A DNA stretch of 64,000 nt, from positions 12,310,234-12,374,233 of the forward strand of contig JARZZO010000014.1 in NCBI GenBank assembly GCA_030544215.1. The letters are read 5' to 3'. The translations under genes and the position numbers were made by a program. Position 1 is the stretch's first letter; the number at the start of each line of letters is the position of its first letter. The notes below the pieces were generated by a model, which worked only from the letters and a program-made list of their open reading frames with translations, was not told the origin of the DNA and did no database searches. Positions 57,287 to 64,000 of the stretch are shown here, piece by piece. This DNA is from Zantedeschia hybrid cultivar (taxonomy: Eukaryota; Streptophyta; Magnoliopsida; Alismatales; Araceae).

Positions 57287-58389
57287 ACCCATTTGAAATG
57301 GCTTGAAAAACGCTAGAACAAATTAGGGCTTTCCTAAATGTTATGTTCTGTGTTGCCCAGGTGAAAGAGGAGAAAGCCCAGTCTTTGTAATGGCCAACAC
57401 GTGCGGAGAAAGCCTAGTCTTTGTAACGGCCACACGTGCGGCGATGGAGTAAGAGATTTGAGTGATACTTACGGCACCTGCAGGCAGTGTTGTACAGTTT
57501 AATGGTAGAGTTACACTAATTTTTATTTAAGTCGGACTCCACAATATAGGTGTATAATCTGATCTTAATGATCAAAAAAATTTAAAATATAAAAAATCAA
57601 CCTCGCAATGAATAATAAAAAATACCAGTAATAAATATTTTTTATAAATTTTTAGTCATTTGATCAATCTAACGTTGCAGCAAATATTAGTCGACAATAG
57701 ATTTAGGCCATGCAGAAAAAGATGAGAAAAAAAAGGACCTCGTACGTAGATCCTCCCGAAAGTAGAGCCGATAAAAGATATGAAGAAAACTGATTACTGT
57801 CCTTATCGGTTATTATTTTCATATGACGTCCTCAGTAGATAATTCAAATATATAGTTGGTCCCCAAAAAGAAATTCATAAATTTAATCGCTTAATTGACA
57901 ATTTTCCTGAAATTTATACTATTTTGATGCGTGTGGTGGAAAGTTTTTTTTTTGGAGGGGACAAAATACTATACAAGTACAAAATTAGAATATATCTCTA
58001 CAACCAAAGAAAACGAGTGTGGGCTTAGAATCTCTAATTTTTTTATAACAAAGTAATTAATTAGGCATATTGTTACAAATACCTCGAACATCTTCAAAAG
58101 GATTGTAATTATACCCGTCCATCACAATGATGTGAACTTTAACCAAATATGTCAACAGGACATAAAATTTTGATAAAGTCAAGTGTATATATACAAAATT
58201 ATGATGAATTTAAGAGCATATGTATGTAAAAATATCTAAACTTTTTTTTGTCTTACTTTATTTGGAGTTGACGACATTTTGACGGAAAGAATATAACTAT
58301 AATGTATAAAAAGATGTCGAAGGTTGCCATAATAATATGTGAGAGTCCGAAGTATGCACATAAGATTAAATAGTTCACAAAAGCATACG

Positions 58390-58429
<40 letters not shown>

Positions 58430-58900
58430 CGGATTATATATACAAAAATTCCAATACATGATCATCTATTTTTGAGTTAGGGTCCCCTCAATCGGATCTG
58501 CAAATCTCCACCATGCGCACCGGCGTGCACGGTTCGGGGCACACCCAAAGTAGACCCACCTCAAGTACGTATCCCGTGTGCATCCGATACCTAAGGTCTA
58601 GAACCGTGGGAGCTTACTCAGTCGGGCGGCTGAGAATAAGACTACGAAAAGAATGACACTTGGGAAAGATACGTTTTCTTACATGCATCTAAATTTTGTT
58701 TTGAGGCATGTGTTTCTTAAATCTATGTTATACACAGCTTCGATCCCAACAACTGCTCTGGAGTAATCCTTGATGGAGAGCGCAATGACGGGCGAAGAAG
58801 AAGAGTTAACAAGGAAAGCCGTACACTTGCCGTCCATACCCCCTCCCCCGACCCAACAACGCCTCCGTTACGTTTCCAGTTCCCACTCGCCCCCACCCTC
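57287..58900. other. Intergenic DNA upstream of the 177-aa gene
   Basis: Contains a tandem GGAGAAAGCCYAGTCTTTGTAA duplication near 57369 and 57404. A (TA)n tract of about 36 bp is at 58391-58426. A G/C-richer patch at 58490-58640 may belong to the distal promoter. No gene seen. Confidence 0.5.
58391..58426. repeat. (TA)n microsatellite
   Basis: About 17-18 uninterrupted TA units. Confidence 0.9.
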
Positions 58901-58908
58901 GCTACTAC

Positions 58909-59084
58909 TATAAAACTAGAAAGAACCTCTCATTGCTCAAGAAGATTACGAGAACAAAACAAGGGAAAGGCCCCTTTCTATCCCTTCCTCTCTTCTCCTC
59001 TTCTCTCCTCACCACCCCCTTTACCCTCTCTCATCGCCACCGCTTACCCCCAAACCTCCGAGAAAGAGAGAGAGTTCTGATCAG
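58909..59084 (+). promoter_or_regulatory. TATA box and 5' leader of the 177-aa gene
   Basis: TATAAAA at 58909-58915 is followed by a pyrimidine-rich stretch (58970-59040, mostly C and T), typical of plant Y-patch/5' UTRs. Transcription would start near 58940, giving a leader of about 145 nt before the ATG at 59085. Confidence 0.65.
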
Positions 59085-59618
59085 ATGAGCTCCGGGTGCA
59101 TGTCATCGCCCTCCGCGCTGGGGTGCGTAAACGCCCGGGCGCCGGTGAGGGCGACCTACGTGAACCTCTACAGGTGGCCCGAGTCCGACGCCGAGTTCGT
59201 CAAGTCCGTGAGCAGCGGCGAGCAGCGCCGGCGCCCACACCTGTACCGCCGCCACCCCCACCCCCGGGTGGTGGACAGCTACTCCTGCCGGCAGATGTAC
59301 CTGCGGAGCTACACCTTCTCCAAGAAGGAGACCATGCCGACGAGGACCCGCAAGTGCCTGGGCAGGGTCAAGGCGAAGGTGGCCGACGCCGTGAGCGCGA
59401 AGCTCGCCCACGGCTGCCTGATCCCCTGGGGAGGCGGCGGCAGCAGCGGCGCCGGCGGCCTCGTTAGCAAGGAGGAGAAGAAGAAGAAGAAGAAGAAGCA
59501 GAGGTGCCTGGTGATGACGAGGCTGAGGGAGGTGTCCTCCGCGGCGCTGCGCTCCGTCTTCCGCCGCCTCCTCTCCTGCACTGCCGCCATTGACGTCGCA
59601 GACCGCCAACCTTCCTAA
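59085..59618 (+). CDS. Small basic protein, 177 aa, single exon, function not recognised
   Basis: ATG at 59085 is the first good start after a clear TATA box and leader; the frame is GC-rich and ends at TAA-type stop before an A/G-rich 3' UTR. The protein has an N-terminal Cys/Ser segment (MSSGCMSSPSALGCVNARAP), then a central block that looks conserved in character, SYSCRQMYLRSYTFSKKET near residues 66-84 followed by CLGRVKAKV. After a Gly-rich linker comes a Lys run (about residues 129-137), and the C-terminal tail is helical and Arg-rich. No signal peptide or membrane segment is evident. The Cys/basic composition suggests a regulatory or nucleic-acid/membrane-surface protein, but that is inference. 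I do not recognise the family. No introns seen. Confidence 0.75.
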   Translation: MSSGCMSSPSALGCVNARAPVRATYVNLYRWPESDAEFVKSVSSGEQRRRPHLYRRHPHPRVVDSYSCRQMYLRSYTFSKKETMPTRTRKCLGRVKAKVADAVSAKLAHGCLIPWGGGGSSGAGGLVSKEEKKKKKKKQRCLVMTRLREVSSAALRSVFRRLLSCTAAIDVADRQPS

Positions 59619-61290
59619 AAGGAGAAAGAAAGAAGAAGAAAAAGAGGTCACTTTGCTTTCTCGTTCTTCTTCCTCCCCCACCCTTCCTCAGCTTCTCTTC
59701 TAATACCTTACTGCTGCATGAGATTATGGTGAGGTAATACTCTTCTTTCCATTCTTCCTTCCTCACTGTTCTTAAGGTGCTTGTGTCAATGCCTTTTAAG
59801 TGTTGTATACCTTTGAAGAAATGTAGGCAAGTTTTAAGAGGAGGGGCTTTTGTTGGTTTCTTCTTTCTTTCCTTCTTTTTTTGTGACACAAGAATTGTAA
59901 TGAAATACTTGTTTTACTTGATGATTTAGCTTCTACACCTATCCAAAAATGTGTTTGAGATTTAGCATCCCAAGCAATATAAGAAGAAAACAGAATGGGA
60001 TTCCCTGTGAGCATCAATCAATTATGGGCAGACACATGCACCATGGCTTGACTTATTTCTAGGCTGAGATCTTTTATCTTGTACTCCTCTAACTAATCTT
60101 ATTACTCTAAAAAATCTTGAAAAATAAAACAAAAAACATATTTTATTTCTATCCTGATGTAGATGAATCAATAAAATTAACGAAGTACTTAAAATGTGAG
60201 TGAAGTAGAGGATCTTAATCTTGTTGTTGCGATTTTTTCATTGTTTCTGTTTGCCCAATATATGCTTTACTGATATGGGATGCTAACTAATGTTTCTTGT
60301 GCAAGGTTCTTGTTTGGTATACATGCGTTTAATTTTTATTAAAATTAACAAGTGTAATAAAAAGGATTTTTAAAGTATGGTATAACAGCATTGTTCTTAT
60401 AATCTCCAACTGGAGGCTATTGGATGATGAATTGGAGAGCATCTCATGTGGGTTTGGCAAGACTCACTGTGATGTTTGGTCCAATGGCATTCATCCGACC
60501 GCAAGAAAGCAACCGGCATGGTACAAGAACAAATATTTTTGCCTAACTTTTTAATATTCAGCAAAAATGTCTTCTTCTTCTAAGGGGAGGGAATCACTAT
60601 GCTTAATTTGCACCTCTCATCTCGATTCTCCCTTCTTAAAATCAGATCGATCAGACGATCAAGAAGAGATCGATGTTGAATCTGAATCGACTACTCTCAA
60701 AGCAAGAGTACTTCATTTAAATTGAGCGCTTCTTAGTATATATCTGTTTTTAAATTCTATTGAAGAAAGGAGAGATCGAGAGACAAACAGAGTAATAAAA
60801 GAAATGTCTATATAATTTTATTTTAGGAGGTCTCAGATTCGGAAGCTTAAAAATTCTTTTTACTATTTAGTCGTAATTTGTCAAAATAATATTTTCTTTA
60901 TCTATAAATTTACTTCTTCGGACTCTGGTTTAGATTTGGAATAATCACTTCATTAGACGTAATTATCAGAACTGCATGAAATATTCTTCCTTTGAGATCC
61001 CTTGAAAAGAAATATAAAATTTTATCCAGAATTAAACCATAATTTATTGAGCCATTCTTTCAAAGAAAAGGGAAGAAACACAGCTGCTCAAGCATGGACA
61101 AATTAGGACATGTCCTATTATCTTAGACGAGAAGGCCAAGGAAATCCATCATCCATAGGGTCAACGACAGAAAAGTGGAGACGTAACGTGAATCCGAGTA
61201 AAAAAGAGCGAGTGGTGTGGTGGTGAAGGTTCCACTTTGCAAAGACGACGCTGCCGGCGTGCTGCTTTCATAATGGTCAATTATCACACG
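59619..61290. other. 3' UTR of the 177-aa gene and intergenic DNA
   Basis: The first 300 bp (A/G-rich, then T-rich, with GTAATGAAATACTTG near 59896) are probably the transcript's 3' end. Beyond 60050 no gene or repeat is supported. Confidence 0.45.
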
Positions 61291-61791
61291 TAGGGATGTA
61301 AATGGTATCAGGAAAGTCCGTATCCGAATGACTTAAAGATAAAGAAATGAATATATCTTTTTTGAGTCTAAATATTTGTCCATTTTCTTTTACTCATTGT
61401 AATTATTGATTATATCTTATTCAAAATTTTCATTTCTAAATAAAATCTACAATTGTACCTATATAATTATATGTCTTATTGTCCACATCCCCTCATTTAC
61501 TAGATTGTAAGATTCATTTTTACAAACATCATATGATTTACAAGTAGATTTATTAAAATTATTTAGAAAAAACTTATATCTATATATATTTTGAAAGTAA
61601 TATTTCTGTGTTCCTACTAGAAGCAATAGAAGATTAAATTTATATTGAGATATAGTGTGCAATAATTTAGTTTTTATTTATCTATTTTTGATAATTTTAA
61701 AAAATAAAGATAATGATACACATGTTACTTAATGAATAAAGATAAGAATAGAACCAATATACGATCCGACATGTATCCTTTTACATCCCTA
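61291..61791. mobile_element. hAT-like non-autonomous element
   Basis: Ends TAGGGATGTAAATGG and CCTTTTACATCCCTA form inverted repeats (12 bp exact). Flanks ATCACACG (61283-61290) and GTCACAAG (61792-61799) match at 6 of 8 bases, a decayed hAT-type duplication. A/T-rich, no transposase. Confidence 0.7.
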
Positions 61792-61980
61792 GTCACAAGC
61801 CTCTCACCAAACTTTGGCCATCTCTTTAACTTTTTTTTTTTTTTTTTTGCATTTTTCCTACTTGTGCCTGTTGAGCCCCTTGACTCGAGAAAGGTAGCAA
61901 AAGGGTGCGGCTGCACTTAGTCCCATGAGATATAATAATACCTGGCTGCTACTGGTTCGTTCTTGGCATATGAATGCCAC

Positions 61981-62361
61981 GAGTAATACTTGTTGCATTG
62001 AGGGGCGGTCCCTCAATTCAATGCAGTGGGTAAAATAAAAATTTATTTTTTGGAAAAGAATTTAGGTCGGTTCCAAAGTGATGTACACGTCCATATATGT
62101 CGATTTGCAATTGGATGACACTAAAAAATCTGAAAAATAAAAAATTATTATTGGGCTCGACTCATTGACCGTGTTTTTTACTGTTTATTGGTTTTTAATT
62201 TTTAATTTTTAAAATTTTTTTGAGCCATCCGATCGGAGATCGACTTGTACGGACATGTAGAACATCCTCAGCACCTCTTAAATTTTTTTTATTTTATTTT
62301 ATTTACCTACTGCACCGAAGGACAGTGCAAATAGCATCCTTAGTACAACAAGTATTATTCA
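61981..62361. mobile_element. MITE family B, copy 4 (best preserved)
   Basis: Ends GAGTAATACTTGTTGCA and TACAACAAGTATTATTCA are inverted repeats. A perfect 8-bp duplication AATGCCAC flanks it (61973-61980 and 62362-62369). The internal family motif ATCCGATCGGAGATCGACTT is at about 62227. Confidence 0.8.
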
Positions 62362-62369
62362 AATGCCAC

Positions 62370-62950
62370 TACAAGAGAGCCCATGACGGCAAAGGAACCG
62401 TAATTGAGCCACCTTTGATACCATACGTGTATTACCATATGGTGCTGCATGCCCTAGGTTAACCAGATGCTAGAATCTAGTCCCGGATTAGGAGTACCAA
62501 TGGATTCAACCTATACGTAAACCCACAGTTTATAAACATATTGTGGCACATGGTATCACTCTCCTTGCATGCTTCCGACTCTAAAGTTGTGGCTCTCGCG
62601 CTCATTTTTACTTTTGTATTTTCCTCTTCAGTCTTCCGCTATAAAAGCTTGTTATTAGTGCTTCGGGTCAAAGATAGTGCCAAACTTAACTTCGCATCCT
62701 TAACTTGGAGTGCCACCGGGTCAAAAAACCCGTCAATGTTGGACATATAACTAGAAAGAACGAGTGAGATTTATTAGTAGATGCAAGCATATCTATATGA
62801 CTAGTGTTACAACATTCCTTTGATACATGCTTCAAAGTTGAAAGTGGAAACATATACTGTCCTCATTTTATGATTAATCAAGTACATAGTCGAAGTATAT
62901 ATAGCCACAAACTGAATGCATATCTTCAAGGATGCAAAAGGTTATTTAGG
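62370..62950. other. Intergenic DNA, nothing recognised
   Basis: Short frames without motifs. Confidence 0.4.
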
Positions 62951-63245
62951 CTGTGTTTGACCTAACTTTCATTTGGACGTATTTTTGTATTTTTATATAG
63001 TTATTTTTTATAGAAGCTATTAGATCTTGGAAGTCACTTATATAATATTTTCCTTGTATTTTGACTTCCAACTAAAAGTTATAAGGGGAGAACTTCTAAG
63101 ATTGGAGAAAAATTAAAGTTATTATGAAAGAGTTGACTTTTATAACAAATCAAAATTAGTTATAACTTCTCTCTCTCAACTCATTCTATATAAGAAGTGG
63201 AAGCCAAAAATAACTTTCAAGTTAAAGTTTTGCCAAACACACTCT
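62951..63245. mobile_element. Tourist-like MITE family A, copy 4
   Basis: Reverse orientation relative to the other copies. Ends GGCTGTGTTTG and GCCAAACACACTCT. The interior contains the reverse complements of the family landmarks (AACAAATCAAAATTAGTTA, CTCAACTCATTCTA). Left flank TTA; right duplication unclear. Confidence 0.7.
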
Positions 63246-63900
63246 ACTAAGCCAAAAGTAACTTCATCCTTAAAAAATAAAAGGTCTGTTGTCAATCTTA
63301 TCTTTATCTCATTACGTACTACAGCCTTATCTTTAAAAGCTATTGGAAAACAGATACGTAAAAGATTAAATTATCTTTAAAAACTATCGTCAATCTTATC
63401 TTTATCATTGTGTACCTAACTCTTATGTACTCTAGACTTAACAAATTTGTGATGGAAATACAAACCTTCATATCTTTTAGAGTTCAGGTCTCGCTAAACA
63501 ATAGCTGATAATTAAATCATTATTATTTTGTCAATTCAAGATTAATAACCCACAAATTCCATACCACCATAGCAAAAGTACAAACATCCTACTTTAAAGA
63601 AAAGATTAAAAACTCACTAGTATCCACTCATCACTTAAAAGAAAAGAGGGCTGAGTCACTTAAAAGAAAATCTTTTAAAATCAGATAATGAGTAAAATGA
63701 AGCACCCTAGCATCAATTGGAAACTTGTTTCCAATTGTTTTGCTTAGGCCTGCCATATCCTAGTTAATGGTGATCCCAACACTCTCACGGGGTTAGATTC
63801 TTATCATAATGCAGGCCAAATCTAAAAAACCAGAAAAGTGATAGCCGTTTTGCGAAGATACAGATAGTGATCTCTTTTGCATTGATTTGGAGGACCTGGA
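63246..63900. other. Intergenic DNA
   Basis: CTTATCTTTATC-type phrases repeat between 63290 and 63420, and AAAAGATTAAA recurs. Nothing coding recognised. Confidence 0.4.
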
Positions 63901-63909
63901 TCAGTGTGA

Positions 63910-63994
63910 CTTAGATGGGCCGGCCCATCTAAGAGAAGGTTGATCTGGCGGAGATTCATGGTTGGGCTGAATCTGGGCCCAAGGACCTATAAAT
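63910..63994 (+). promoter_or_regulatory. Possible promoter at the right edge
   Basis: A perfect 24-bp palindrome with arms CTTAGATGGGCC (63910-63933) carries two TGGGCC/GGCCCA 'site II'-type motifs. Further GGGCTGAA and TGGGCCC follow, then TATAAAT at 63988-63994. Transcription would start beyond the window. It could be a host promoter or the U3 of an LTR. Confidence 0.4.
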
Positions 63995-64000
63995 TTAGGC

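Noticed and set aside
59103..59681. Minus-strand 192-aa frame and plus-strand 123-aa frame over the 177-aa gene
   Set aside because: Low-complexity shadows of a GC-rich exon; the chosen frame has the promoter, leader and cysteine/aromatic motif.

Overview
The window is nuclear DNA from a flowering plant, almost certainly a monocot. The main host gene has a strongly GC-rich first exon followed by AT-rich exons, which is the 5'-to-3' GC gradient seen in commelinid monocots. Its introns are swollen by transposons, and the mobile elements are all plant types (a Tat-lineage Ty3/gypsy retrotransposon, hAT elements, Tourist-like MITEs). A palm-like genome fits the intron sizes, but that is inference. 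No bacterial, organellar, rRNA or tRNA sequence was recognised.

Layout. 1-7424: AT-rich intergenic DNA with a tandem duplication of about 470 bp, a few MITEs and an old retroposon-like repeat. 7425-19943: one complete 12.5-kb Tat-type LTR retrotransposon on the minus strand, with LTRs of 917 and 916 bp, a perfect 5-bp target duplication (ATTTT), primer-binding site, polypurine tract, gag-protease-RT-dual RNase H-integrase, a 148-bp tandem array and a spliced extra gene on the opposite strand with its own TATA box. 19944-25686: AT-rich intergenic DNA with MITEs and a long foldback. 25687-44192: the main host gene, which I assemble into nine exons (914 aa), an orthologue of SIEL / Integrator subunit 4, a HEAT-repeat protein. 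Its introns hold an LTR-like insertion, a hAT element nested inside another DNA transposon, a degenerate 40/80-bp array and a LINE relic. 44193-58900: gene-poor DNA with a MITE cluster, an ancient duplication of non-coding sequence and homopolymer tracts. 59085-59618: a single-exon gene for a 177-aa basic protein I do not recognise, with a clear TATA box and pyrimidine-rich leader. 59619-64000: intergenic DNA with hAT-like, Tourist-like and other MITEs, and a possible promoter pointing out of the right edge.

Only the SIEL/INTS4-like gene and the 177-aa gene look like working host genes. The gypsy element is recent by LTR similarity (about 11 substitutions and one indel between LTRs by eye), yet its pol carries an in-frame stop and a frameshift, so this copy probably depends on proteins from relatives. 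The most unusual signals are the retrotransposon's antisense spliced gene with a G-box-bearing upstream region, the satellite-like array inside the same element, and a plant snRNA-type promoter arrangement (USE plus TATA at Pol II spacing) inside a hAT element in the SIEL/INTS4 intron.
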